Translations under genes and position numbers: made by a program | The notes under the pieces: generated by a model | Seen by the model: only the letters and a program-made list of their open reading frames with translations | Told to the model about the DNA's origin: nothing | The model's database searches: none | In this document: one piece after another, positions 34,736-43,242 of the stretch | How the letters are laid out: each line of letters opens with the position of its first letter | How positions within the stretch are numbered: the first letter of the stretch is position 1 | Assembly (NCBI GenBank): GCA_023440705.1 | Contig: JAEXRP010000003.1 | Location: 62,001-126,000, forward strand | Source: Soonwooa sp023440705 | GTDB taxonomy: Bacteria > Bacteroidota > Bacteroidia > Flavobacteriales > Weeksellaceae | Direction: 5' to 3' | Length of the DNA stretch: 64,000 nucleotides

Positions 34736-35191
34736 GTGAATACATTAAGTTACAAAACCGTATCGGCAAACAAAGCTACTGCAAATAAAGAATGGGTTGT
34801 AGTAGACGCTGCTGGGCAACCATTAGGACGTATGGCTTCTAAAGTTGCAAAGATTTTGAGAGGTAAGCACAAAACGAATTACACACCACATGCAGATTGT
34901 GGAGATAACGTAATCGTTTTGAATGCTGAGAAAGTAGAACTTTCAGGAAACAAGTGGGATGATAAGACTTATATCTGGCATACAGGATATCCAGGTGGAC
35001 AAAAGTCTATGACTGCTGCTGAACTTATGAAAAAAGACAACCTAAAAGTTGTTCAAAAAGCAGTTAAAGGGATGCTTCCAAAAAACAGATTGGGTAGCGC
35101 TATCCTTAAAAACCTTCATGTATATGTAGGGACTGAGCATAAGCACGAAGCTCAACAGCCAAAAGTAATCAACCTTAACGAATTTAAATAA
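34736..35191 (+). CDS. rplM: 50S ribosomal protein L13
   Basis: 151 residues with the L13 landmarks WVVVDAAGQPLGRMASKVAKILRGK, the D/C-region NAEKVELSGNKWDDKTYIWHTGYPGG, and KGMLPKNRLGSAILKNLHVYVG. It is an early-assembly large-subunit protein. Translation starts at GTG (34736), with no in-frame ATG that keeps the conserved N-terminal region. It lies 5 bp before rpsI, the standard L13-S9 operon. Confidence 0.98.
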   Translation: MNTLSYKTVSANKATANKEWVVVDAAGQPLGRMASKVAKILRGKHKTNYTPHADCGDNVIVLNAEKVELSGNKWDDKTYIWHTGYPGGQKSMTAAELMKKDNLKVVQKAVKGMLPKNRLGSAILKNLHVYVGTEHKHEAQQPKVINLNEFK

Positions 35192-35196
35192 TAAGT

Positions 35197-35583
35197 ATGT
35201 CTACAGTACACAAAATCGGAAGAAGAAAAACTTCTGTAGCTAGAGTATACGTAAAACCAGGTGCTGGTAACATCACTATTAATGGTAAAGACGTTAAAGA
35301 ATACTTCGGTACAGATGTTTTAGTATATAAAACAAACCAACCATTTTTATTAACAGAAACTGTAGGTCAGTATGACGTAACAGTTAATGTTTTCGGTGGT
35401 GGTATCACAGGTCAAGCTGAAGCTATCAGATTAGGCGTTTCAAGAGCTCTTTGCGAAATCAACGAAGAATTCAGAGGGATGTTAAAACCTCACGGTGTTC
35501 TTACTAGAGATTCTAGAATGGTTGAAAGAAAGAAACCAGGTCAGAAAAAAGCAAGAAAGAGATTCCAATTCTCAAAACGTTAA
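35197..35583 (+). CDS. rpsI: 30S ribosomal protein S9
   Basis: 128 residues with the N-terminal HKIGRRKTSVARVYVKPGAGNITING, the middle GGGITGQAEAIRLGVSRAL, and the basic tail ending KARKRFQFSKR that reaches the P-site tRNA in the ribosome. Length and ends are canonical. Second gene of the rplM-rpsI unit. No terminator is evident between this gene and rpsB. Confidence 0.98.
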   Translation: MSTVHKIGRRKTSVARVYVKPGAGNITINGKDVKEYFGTDVLVYKTNQPFLLTETVGQYDVTVNVFGGGITGQAEAIRLGVSRALCEINEEFRGMLKPHGVLTRDSRMVERKKPGQKKARKRFQFSKR

Positions 35584-35676
35584 TTTTTTTCAGACATCAG
35601 ATTGGAGATGTCAGATTTCAGATTTTTTGTCTGCTGTCTCATATCTAAAATCTATTAATCTAATTTTAAAAATTGC

Positions 35677-35740
35677 CCGTTACGTTTAGCATCCAAACGC
35701 TTCTCCCATCTATAGAAGTTGTTGATTGTTTAAGAAACGG
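35677..35740 (+). ncRNA. Candidate three-way-junction RNA leader of rpsB
   Basis: Closing stem CCGTT (35677-35681) with AACGG (35736-35740) encloses two adjacent hairpins: CGTTT/AAACG (35683-35687 with 35695-35699, 7-nt loop) and CTTCT/AGAAG (35700-35704 with 35714-35718, 9-nt loop). A 17-nt single strand lies before the 3' closing arm. The element ends 26 nt before the rpsB ATG, where an autoregulatory S2-binding site would sit. Seen by hand pairing only; not assigned to a named RNA class. Confidence 0.5.
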
Positions 35741-35766
35741 AAAGTAAACTAACAAAAAAAGAAAAC

Positions 35767-36525
35767 ATGGCAAAAGCAAATGTAAAAGACCTTCTAGAGG
35801 CTGGCGTACACTTCGGTCACATGACTAGAAAGTGGAACCCAAATATGGCTCCATACATTTTCATGGAGAAAAACGGTATTCACATCGTAGATTTACATAA
35901 AACAGCAGTTAAATTGGACGAAGCTTGTAACGCTTTAGAAAAAATAACTTCTGCAGGTAAAAAAGTTCTTTTCGTAGCGACTAAAAAGCAAGCGAAAGAA
36001 GTTGTTGCTAAACATGCAGCGGAACTTAACATGCCTTACATCACAGAAAGATGGCCAGGTGGTATGTTGACGAACTTCGTAACTATCAGAAAAGCGGTTA
36101 AGAAAATGAACGCTATCGATAAAATGAAGAAAGATGGTACTTTCGAAACTTTATCTAAAAAAGAAAGATTACAAGTTGATCGTCAAAGAGCTAACTTAGA
36201 AAAGAACTTAGGTTCTATCTCTGACATGGTGCGTCTTCCGTCTGCTATCTTTGTAGTAGATATTATGAGAGAACACATCGCTGTTACAGAAGCTAAAAAA
36301 TTAGGTATTCCAGTGTTCGGTATCGTTGATACTAACTCTGATCCTAGAAAAGTTGACTTCGTTATCCCAGGAAACGATGATGCTTCTAAAGCTATCGATA
36401 TGGTACTTTCTGTAGTATCAGAATCTATCAAAGAAGGACAATCTCAAAGAAAAGCTGAGAAAGAAAAATCTAAAGAAGAAGGGGAGAAGGCTACAGCAGA
36501 AAAAGATGCTGACTTCGAAGCTTAA
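35767..36525 (+). CDS. rpsB: 30S ribosomal protein S2
   Basis: 252 residues. S2 signatures are complete: LLEAGVHFGHMTRKWNPNM at the start, VLFVATKKQAKEVV, ERWPGGMLTNF, and the C-terminal VDTNSDPRKVDFVIPGNDDASKAI. A Lys/Glu-rich tail of about 25 residues follows. It is separated from rpsI by 183 bp containing a candidate structured leader. In most bacteria tsf follows rpsB directly; here a terminator and a convergent gene follow, and tsf lies 11 kb away in reverse orientation. Confidence 0.98.
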   Translation: MAKANVKDLLEAGVHFGHMTRKWNPNMAPYIFMEKNGIHIVDLHKTAVKLDEACNALEKITSAGKKVLFVATKKQAKEVVAKHAAELNMPYITERWPGGMLTNFVTIRKAVKKMNAIDKMKKDGTFETLSKKERLQVDRQRANLEKNLGSISDMVRLPSAIFVVDIMREHIAVTEAKKLGIPVFGIVDTNSDPRKVDFVIPGNDDASKAIDMVLSVVSESIKEGQSQRKAEKEKSKEEGEKATAEKDADFEA

Positions 36526-36547
36526 TCAACAGATTAATCGAAATAAA

Positions 36548-36580
36548 AAAAGGTTCAGAATTTATTCTGAACCTTTTTTG
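36548..36580. terminator. Terminator after rpsB
   Basis: 15-bp stem AAAAAGGTTCAGAAT / ATTCTGAACCTTTTT around a short loop, with T-run. Symmetric, so it can also end the convergent lipoprotein gene. Confidence 0.9.
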
Positions 36581-36602
36581 TTTCTTATATTTATAAATAA
36601 AA

Positions 36603-37223
36603 TTAGCTTTTGTTGGTGCTTCTATTTAATGTAATGATAATACCTTTAGAAATACTTTTTGAAGATTCATATGGTGCATCGCAGACATTAGATTTTAACT
36701 TATAATCACCTTTTTCAACAACGATGCTTTTATCAGAATTAGCTGGAATAGCAAGGTTATAAGCTTTAGGGCCGTCAAGGGTTAATATCATGTCGCAAAT
36801 GCTTTTATTTTGGATTAAAACAACAGATGTGCTCTCGTTGTGATTGGGATCTTTAAAGAGCTCATTTAGCACTTGTACAGTATTTTGCTTTTCATTCGCT
36901 TTTGCTTCTTCCATTAGTTTATTAAAAAGCGCACGATCAAGCGTGTTGGTTTTAGGATTAGATGGAAGATCCGTCACTATTGGTCTAGCAGCCATCGGTA
37001 CACCTTGTCCGCTCTTCATCCAAGCTGCATTTTTTAATGCCACCAATTTTCTCTTCAAAAATAGTCGGTATTGATCGTCTTTATGAGCTGTTTGCAAGTA
37101 ATTCTCAATTTCTTTGATGTCTGTACTTTGCGTGATGTGGTACTTCTTGCCAGAGGATGAGGTGGTGGCAGAACTACATGATGCTAATAAGGCAAGCCCT
37201 ATAGCACAGAAGATTTTATTCAT
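36603..37223 (-). CDS. Lipoprotein, paralogue of the secreted protein at 48610-49176
   Basis: 206 residues with a lipobox LLASC (Cys 16). The C-terminal ~70 residues (VLIQNKSICDMILTL ... YNLAIPANSDKSIVVEKGDYKLKSNVC ... SKSISKGIIITLNRS) align along their length with the C-terminus of the protein at 48610-49176, including two conserved Cys and the EKG-(D/N)-Y-(K/N)-L block. This is a Weeksellaceae-type domain whose Pfam number I cannot state with certainty. It starts 3 bp after trmB stops, so it shares the trmB transcript. Confidence 0.7.
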   Translation of the reverse strand: MNKIFCAIGLALLASCSSATTSSSGKKYHITQSTDIKEIENYLQTAHKDDQYRLFLKRKLVALKNAAWMKSGQGVPMAARPIVTDLPSNPKTNTLDRALFNKLMEEAKANEKQNTVQVLNELFKDPNHNESTSVVLIQNKSICDMILTLDGPKAYNLAIPANSDKSIVVEKGDYKLKSNVCDAPYESSKSISKGIIITLNRSTNKS

Positions 37224-37226
37224 AGG

Positions 37227-37904
37227 TTACTTAATTCGAAATCTGATATAGGTTATAGTTTTTCCTTTTGCTGAGAATAATTGCTCATAATAAGTCTGTA
37301 TTTCTCTTAGAAGTGGTGTTCCTGGTTCGTATTCTGGTGCACCATAGATATCGTGATGAGCTGTGATAATATCGTGTCCTGCGCCTTGCAAATAACCTAA
37401 TGTATATCCATGTAAAAACTCTGAATCTGTTTTTAGATGAACAACACCTTCTTTCTTCATGATTTTTCTATAACGATCAAGGAAGTCAGGATGGGTAAGA
37501 CGATGTTTTGTACGTCTGTATTTTATTTGTGGATCTGGGAAAGTAATCCAAATTTCGTCGACTTCATTTTCTGCAAAGAAGTGTTCAATCAATTCGATTT
37601 GAGTTCTTAAAAAAGCAACATTATTCATTCCTGATGTGTGAGCTTCTTTTGCCCCAAACCAAAAACGAGCGCCTTTGATGTCAATACCAATAAAATTTTT
37701 TTCGGGAAAAGCTTTTGCTAATCCAACACTGTATTCACCTTTTCCGCAGCCGAGTTCTAGGACAATAGGATTGTCATTTTTAAAAACGTCCTTCCTCCAA
37801 TTTCCTTTTAATGGATAATTGTTAAGTGCTTCCTCGCGGGTTGGTTGAAAGACGTTAGGTAATACTTTATTCTCTTCGAATCTTGCGATTTTATTCTTGC
37901 CCAT
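37227..37904 (-). CDS. trmB: tRNA (guanine-N7)-methyltransferase
   Basis: 225 residues. SAM-binding motif VLELGCGKGEYSVGLAKAFPEKNFIGIDIKG, then the catalytic-region EIWITFPDPQIKYRRTKHRLTHP typical of TrmB. It methylates G46 of tRNA in the cytoplasm. The minus-strand TATTTTTG (37928-37921) just upstream fits a -7 box. First gene of a unit with the lipoprotein gene (3-bp spacing). Confidence 0.96.
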   Translation of the reverse strand: MGKNKIARFEENKVLPNVFQPTREEALNNYPLKGNWRKDVFKNDNPIVLELGCGKGEYSVGLAKAFPEKNFIGIDIKGARFWFGAKEAHTSGMNNVAFLRTQIELIEHFFAENEVDEIWITFPDPQIKYRRTKHRLTHPDFLDRYRKIMKKEGVVHLKTDSEFLHGYTLGYLQGAGHDIITAHHDIYGAPEYEPGTPLLREIQTYYEQLFSAKGKTITYIRFRIK

Positions 37905-37968
37905 TCTTAAAATTAGGGTGCAAAAATAATGATTTAATTATTAATTATTGATTAAAAATTAGGTGAAA

Positions 37969-38760
37969 TTAAGGATTTGCATCCGCCATATGAGAATTTC
38001 GTAGACGTCTTTGATAAACTGGAAGGTAACGTTCGATGTAAGGCTTAACCGCTTCGTAATTACCAGCTTCTGTCAAGTAAGAAATGTTGTCTGAACTATA
38101 GATGAATTGCAAGAAATTCGGGATGAATTCTTTAGGAATTTTTAAACGTGTAAAATAGTCGTCGCCAAAATACTTCTGAATACCACTTATGCTTTTTTCC
38201 ATCTTTTCGTACTCATAAAGACGCTTTTTCTTTTTCGCTTCCCCAGATAACATGTCGTAAAGGCTGCTTATGCTAAGGCTGTATCCACCATCGCGGAAGC
38301 CTAGCAACGACTCCTGAGGCGAAGTACCATCACCTTTGGGCGCAGGTAGTCCAATAACTTTTCGAAGTTCATAAGACTTGTCCGTACTTTTGAGACTGGT
38401 CACATCTTTTCTCAAATTTCCGCTAGCTTTAAAGGCCGATACAACAACTTCTTGTATTTCGTAGTAGGCGATGCTCAACTCAACGAAGTTTTTATTTAAT
38501 GCTAATAATTCGTTGGTTAAAGTGATATCTTTTCGATCGGTAATAATTGAGGTAAATCTAATGACGTCACCACTTTTTGCAGGAATACTAAAATTTCCGT
38601 TATAATCTGCTAAAACCGTGTTTTGTGTATTAAGATTGGTTACATAAAACTGATTAAGAAAAAGATTGGAATGATCTCTCAAATAGATTTCTCCATTGTA
38701 AGTTTGAGCTTTTAGAGAAAAGCTAAATATCGTGATAAAAAGTAGTAAAAGTTGTTTCAT
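37969..38760 (-). CDS. Secreted protein with carboxypeptidase-regulatory-like domain
   Basis: 263 residues from the ATG at 38760 (four codons into the longer frame), which places a clean signal peptide LLLLFITIFSFSLKAQ at the N-terminus. The first ~95 residues are a CarboxypepD_reg-like beta domain (YNGEIYLRDHSN ... FVELSIAYYEIQEVVVSAFK). The C-terminal part, with FGDDYFTRLKIPKEFIPNFLQF, is found in many Bacteroidota periplasmic proteins of unknown role. A -7-like TACTTTTG (38777-38770, minus strand) lies just upstream. Confidence 0.75.
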   Translation of the reverse strand: MKQLLLLFITIFSFSLKAQTYNGEIYLRDHSNLFLNQFYVTNLNTQNTVLADYNGNFSIPAKSGDVIRFTSIITDRKDITLTNELLALNKNFVELSIAYYEIQEVVVSAFKASGNLRKDVTSLKSTDKSYELRKVIGLPAPKGDGTSPQESLLGFRDGGYSLSISSLYDMLSGEAKKKKRLYEYEKMEKSISGIQKYFGDDYFTRLKIPKEFIPNFLQFIYSSDNISYLTEAGNYEAVKPYIERYLPVYQRRLRNSHMADANP

Positions 38761-38805
38761 TTCGAGAAGCAAAAGTATTGAGAATTTTCCCTATTTTCTG
38801 TGTTT

Positions 38806-38847
38806 ATGATAAATAAAAAGGGTTAAAGTTATATTAAACTTTAACCC
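38806..38847 (-). terminator. Terminator of the 1419-residue T9SS protein gene
   Basis: 11-bp stem GGGTTAAAGTT / AACTTTAACCC (38820-38830 with 38837-38847); the left flank is A-rich, giving a T-run on the minus strand. Confidence 0.8.
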
Positions 38848-38891
38848 AGAATTGTTAATTTGTTATAATTAAATTTTTAGTGATAGATTTT

Positions 38892-41800
38892 TTAATTGTT
38901 TTTAAGTAAAATCCAACCTTTTTGCTGAGTTGGCGAAGGTGCACCAAGATCTGTCCATTCCAAAATGTACCAGTAAGTGTCATTTGGTAGCGGTTTACCA
39001 TTAAGTTTTCCGTCCCAGATGTAATCTTTTTTCTCTGCAGAATCGTATACTTTTTTGCCGTATCTATCGATAATGATAAACTTAGCATCCGTTTTTGATT
39101 TTAATTCAGAATAGTCAACATAATCATTTCGACCGTCGCCATTTGGCGTAATGGTATTCTGTATTTTGAGAATACTAAAGTTTGCCGTTGTTGGGGCGCA
39201 ATTACTAGACGTTTTTACCGATACCGTATAGAGACCAGGTTTGCTAACATCCGGAAAAACAAAATTAGAACTAAATCCTTGGTAATACGACGGACCTTCG
39301 AGTGCGTATTCGTAAGGAGGAACGCCACCTTCGGCTTTTACTGTAACCGTTGTACCATCAATAATTATGGCTGTTATTTTTGCAGATTCAGCTTGAGTTA
39401 CTTTAACTGGTTGAGAATATTTGCAGCCGTTTTGTGCTTCTAGGACGACAACATAATTTCCTATTGAAGCCTTGTAAGTTTCCTGATCCCAAATTGGCGT
39501 ATTAAGATCTTCCGCTTTGTACCAAACATGACTTTTGAAACCTGAACCAACTTTTAATTCAACTGTTGTCCCAGCACAAATAGATTCGTCTTTAAGTTCC
39601 GTAGAGGCTTCTGGGCGGTTGATGTTGATTGTTAATTCTGCTAATACAGGACATAAGCCTGTTGGTGATGAAATCCGTAAATAATAAGTTTTTGTATTTG
39701 TAAATGTCAAATCTGAACTTGTTACAATATCGTTGTTATTTTGAGTGCCAGATTTTGAGTTGTGATAAGTAATATTTAAACTTTGATCAGTTGTAAAGTT
39801 AATTCTGTAAGCATCAAGATTGGTGACTGTGTATTTTCCGTCCAGATCGCCACATTCTGTAATCGTTTCTTTATCTTTTAATAACGAAATTTTAGGACCG
39901 ACTTTCAAGGTGATTTTTGCTGAAACTTCTGCGCAATACTTAGGTTTTACTTTTATCCAAACATCTGTATCTGTAGCAAAAGACCACTTGTCAGTTGTAA
40001 TTTGAGATGAAGCAGTCATTGATGCATTTGTATAATATTTAATATCATCAAAAAGCGAACTGTTAGCAAGAATAGTTGGTGTGACATCTGTTGAGAACGT
40101 TACATCTGCTTTGCCATCAAGATCGTTGTCGCAAAAAGTTCCAGTTAATTTTGCTGGATCCAAAACTGGTACTGGTTCGCCGATAACTTCCACGACGTCA
40201 GATTTTATTGGACAAGGCGCACTTGCAGATTTAACAATGACAAAATATTTACCAGGTTTAACAGTGATTGTTCTACTGTTAATAATCATTGTGCTAGGAT
40301 CATTGTCATTATACCATTCCCATGATGTGTAGCCTGCTCCTGCATCTAGAGTATAAGTTGAAGTGCCATCATCGCAAATGCTGTAAGGCGCACCTGGAAA
40401 GGTTGGCTTAGGAGGACTTTGACGTGTTAACTCTAGTTTAAAAATTCTTGCACAATATGCCGGGTTCCAAACTCTAAAGTAGAACGTGTTAAGCCCATCT
40501 ACAATACTAAGCATTGTTGGGTTGTTAACTGTTATGCCATCTACATTATTTTGAGCATCAGGAAGAGATTTGTAATAAGTTCCGCTTAATCCTGTTTCGT
40601 TAGTGAATTTACTTAGATAATCGTAAGCGTTAACATCATTACAAACATTTTCTTTATAGGTTGCAGTTCCGCCAGTTGTAATGTCTGGTATTAAAGCGCC
40701 AATTTTTAATTCAATTTCTTTGATTACAAGATCGCAGTCAGATTCTACACGAACCCAAATTTTATTATTGCCAGCAGAGAAAACATAAGGCATGTTTTGT
40801 GGTAATGCGTTAGTAGGTACATCAGCATCTGATTTTGTTTTAAAAAAATTAATTGTAAAACCAGCAGGGTTTGTCATAATACCCGCAGTAACATCATTAA
40901 GGGTAGCTTTATAATTGCCATCTATTTTGCCGTCTTCCTCATCGCAATGTAGCTTTGTGTAGTTTTCAGGCTTAACATCAGGAGCTGACATAATTTTTAA
41001 AGTCACCTCTCTGACTGCATGACAACCTAAAGTATTTTCAATTCTTGCGTAGACGATTGTGCCATCTGTTGCAGGATATGGACTTGAAATTTTCTCAGTT
41101 GCAATTTGATTTTCAGCCCCTAACTTTGATTTATAATATTCAACACTTTGAAAATTTAGTACTGTTGTGTACTTGGTTTTTGTTAAATCGAAATTAGCAG
41201 AATTTGTAGTTGAGCATTCTCCTACGGTGGTGTCTGTTGCAATAATTTGGTTAATAATAATTGTATGTTTAACCTTTTCTGTAACTGTTCCGGAAGCGTT
41301 GGAAATATTGTATTCTATCTCATCTGTTTGGTTGGTAATATCTTGATTTGGAGTATAGGTAAAAGTTGCACCACTAACAACTACAGTTCCTTTGGTTGGT
41401 TGTTTTGTAATAGTAATACTTGCAACGGCTTCGCCTGTATTGTATTTAAAACTTGGTGAGAAGGTTTGTACGCCGCAGATGCTGTCTGTGACCTTTTTTT
41501 TGCAATTTTCAAATTTTTCTTGAGGTGTTAATTCTGGATCACAAGAACCTTCAAAGATTCGACATTGATATGTTCCAGGTTTTGTTGGTTTGAAAATATG
41601 AGGATTTGCGGGATCTGTTAGGATAGTCGTAGGATCATCAACATTGAACCATTCATATTTTGTGTAACCAGGCGAAAGTTCTAAAGTTGCATATGGAATA
41701 CATGCTTCTTTATCAGGATTGTAAATTGAAGGAATTCTTGAGAAACCTGCAAAAAATCCACCGTAACCAACATTAGAATCTCCTGCCGAAATACCAGCAG

Positions 41801-43151
41801 TAACCGCTTTGGTTGACTCAACTGAGATATTGCCAGTTACATTTAGTATAGAATAAGTGCCCCAATCATTTGCACCAGAAACAGGTTTTAAATCCGAAGG
41901 ATTAATAGTTTGAATAATAGTAGCGCCATTTTTTACTATAACCGTAGCGCCTTGTTGCGTAATGATGTTTAGTTTGGTAGTATAAGATTTTGGACCAATC
42001 TTGTCAATATCAGAAATTTCATCAATAACTTTTGGAAGATAGCAACTGATAGGTGGAATAAAATTCATACCTCCAGTAGAAACTGCTTTAATGGTTTCTG
42101 TACCATTTTTAGTGTCGTTTTCTACACCAGCCATTAATTGGTAGACGTATATTTTCTTTTTGTCCTTTGCTTTGATGTATAAATTGTAATGATCTGTCCC
42201 TTGAAGTTTATATTTCGTTTCATCAATTCTGAAGTGGTCTCCTGGATTAGCAAGTGTCGTAATTGGTGATGTTTCATTATTAACGTAGATTTCGGTGTTT
42301 GGCTCAGTAGCAACTACAATAGCGCCTTCCATATCGTTGCCAATTTTACCATAACCTTTAACGATAATAAATTCGTCTCCTAGTTTATCAGTTGGTACTG
42401 ATTGATCCATCAATATATCTGATCCATCTCCACTAAATGCAATTTTTGACTGTTGCCCATTGAAGTTACCATTAGTCACCGAAATAGGTTTATCAGCAGT
42501 TATATGCGCTCCTGTAAAGGCGTCTAGGTTACTAGGATTGCTAAGACTTTTCCCTTGCAAAATATAAGATTGTCCTCTGTTAAGCGTTACCTTGTATGAA
42601 GCCTGTGTAGGAACATTATTAAAAACTAAAGGTTTTTTGAATCCATCTATTTTTACAACTGTATTGTCTTGTGTTGCAATAACACTCGTCATAAAATTAA
42701 GATCTTTGTGACTAAAGTTATTTGGTGATACAACAGTATAAAAATCTCGTCCTAAAGCGGCTTCTCCTTTTGATGTTAGGATCTCCGCATGATTTTGTAC
42801 TCCAAATCTGAAATTGGCAAAGAAAGGAAAGTCAGCTCTAACATAAAGTCCCATTGTTCCCGCTTTTCCTAAAGCTGAAATATCTTTCGTAATCATATAC
42901 TTACTATCTATTCCAATAGTAGCTGGACTGCCTTTTTCGATGTCAGCTTGATAGATTAAAGTATTGTTATTGTATACATAAACCCTAAACTTCTTAGACG
43001 CTGCATTTGTTGATAAATGCAAATATTGAGTTTGCGGAGTGCTATAATCTTGATCGTTAAACATCGGTGCGAACCAATGCTCTTTATCAAATTGTGCGGA
43101 AAACTGTGTGAAAAAAAATAGAAGTATAAACGCCGATAAAAACCTTTTCAT
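38892..43151 (-). CDS. Giant T9SS type B protein with IgGFc-binding-like N-terminal domain
   Basis: 1419 residues. Signal peptide to TQFSAQ. The N-terminal ~450 residues (WFAPMFNDQDYSTPQTQYLHLSTNAA ... SVTNGNFNGQ ... PTDKLGDEFIIVKGYG) resemble the IgGFc-binding-protein N-terminal domain. Then come Ig-like/PKD-like segments with repeated DxDGK and YKSLPDAQN-type motifs, and finally the gliding-motility/T9SS type B C-terminal domain (TPNGDGRNDYV ... IIDRYGKKVYD ... GWILLKNN). Surface or gliding adhesin is likely; IgG binding itself must not be assumed. Largest gene in the window. Confidence 0.88.
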   Translation of the reverse strand: MKRFLSAFILLFFFTQFSAQFDKEHWFAPMFNDQDYSTPQTQYLHLSTNAASKKFRVYVYNNNTLIYQADIEKGSPATIGIDSKYMITKDISALGKAGTMGLYVRADFPFFANFRFGVQNHAEILTSKGEAALGRDFYTVVSPNNFSHKDLNFMTSVIATQDNTVVKIDGFKKPLVFNNVPTQASYKVTLNRGQSYILQGKSLSNPSNLDAFTGAHITADKPISVTNGNFNGQQSKIAFSGDGSDILMDQSVPTDKLGDEFIIVKGYGKIGNDMEGAIVVATEPNTEIYVNNETSPITTLANPGDHFRIDETKYKLQGTDHYNLYIKAKDKKKIYVYQLMAGVENDTKNGTETIKAVSTGGMNFIPPISCYLPKVIDEISDIDKIGPKSYTTKLNIITQQGATVIVKNGATIIQTINPSDLKPVSGANDWGTYSILNVTGNISVESTKAVTAGISAGDSNVGYGGFFAGFSRIPSIYNPDKEACIPYATLELSPGYTKYEWFNVDDPTTILTDPANPHIFKPTKPGTYQCRIFEGSCDPELTPQEKFENCKKKVTDSICGVQTFSPSFKYNTGEAVASITITKQPTKGTVVVSGATFTYTPNQDITNQTDEIEYNISNASGTVTEKVKHTIIINQIIATDTTVGECSTTNSANFDLTKTKYTTVLNFQSVEYYKSKLGAENQIATEKISSPYPATDGTIVYARIENTLGCHAVREVTLKIMSAPDVKPENYTKLHCDEEDGKIDGNYKATLNDVTAGIMTNPAGFTINFFKTKSDADVPTNALPQNMPYVFSAGNNKIWVRVESDCDLVIKEIELKIGALIPDITTGGTATYKENVCNDVNAYDYLSKFTNETGLSGTYYKSLPDAQNNVDGITVNNPTMLSIVDGLNTFYFRVWNPAYCARIFKLELTRQSPPKPTFPGAPYSICDDGTSTYTLDAGAGYTSWEWYNDNDPSTMIINSRTITVKPGKYFVIVKSASAPCPIKSDVVEVIGEPVPVLDPAKLTGTFCDNDLDGKADVTFSTDVTPTILANSSLFDDIKYYTNASMTASSQITTDKWSFATDTDVWIKVKPKYCAEVSAKITLKVGPKISLLKDKETITECGDLDGKYTVTNLDAYRINFTTDQSLNITYHNSKSGTQNNNDIVTSSDLTFTNTKTYYLRISSPTGLCPVLAELTININRPEASTELKDESICAGTTVELKVGSGFKSHVWYKAEDLNTPIWDQETYKASIGNYVVVLEAQNGCKYSQPVKVTQAESAKITAIIIDGTTVTVKAEGGVPPYEYALEGPSYYQGFSSNFVFPDVSKPGLYTVSVKTSSNCAPTTANFSILKIQNTITPNGDGRNDYVDYSELKSKTDAKFIIIDRYGKKVYDSAEKKDYIWDGKLNGKPLPNDTYWYILEWTDLGAPSPTQQKGWILLKNN

Positions 43152-43242
43152 TAAAATAATACTTGTGCTAACAAATGTAACGATAAAATGGCAAAAGTAT
43201 TATGGATAAAAGGCTTTTTAACTAAAACTTATTCGTGTTTTA

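Noticed and set aside
35677..35740. tRNA-like fold for the rpsB upstream element
   Set aside because: The hairpins lack a 7-nt anticodon loop with a proper stem, no T-loop GTTC motif and no 7-bp acceptor stem.
43156..43203. 9-bp AT-rich inverted repeat before the 1419-residue protein gene (ATAATACTT / AAGTATTAT)
   Set aside because: Short and made mostly of A/T; chance pairing is likely in this sequence context, although a -7-like box overlaps it.
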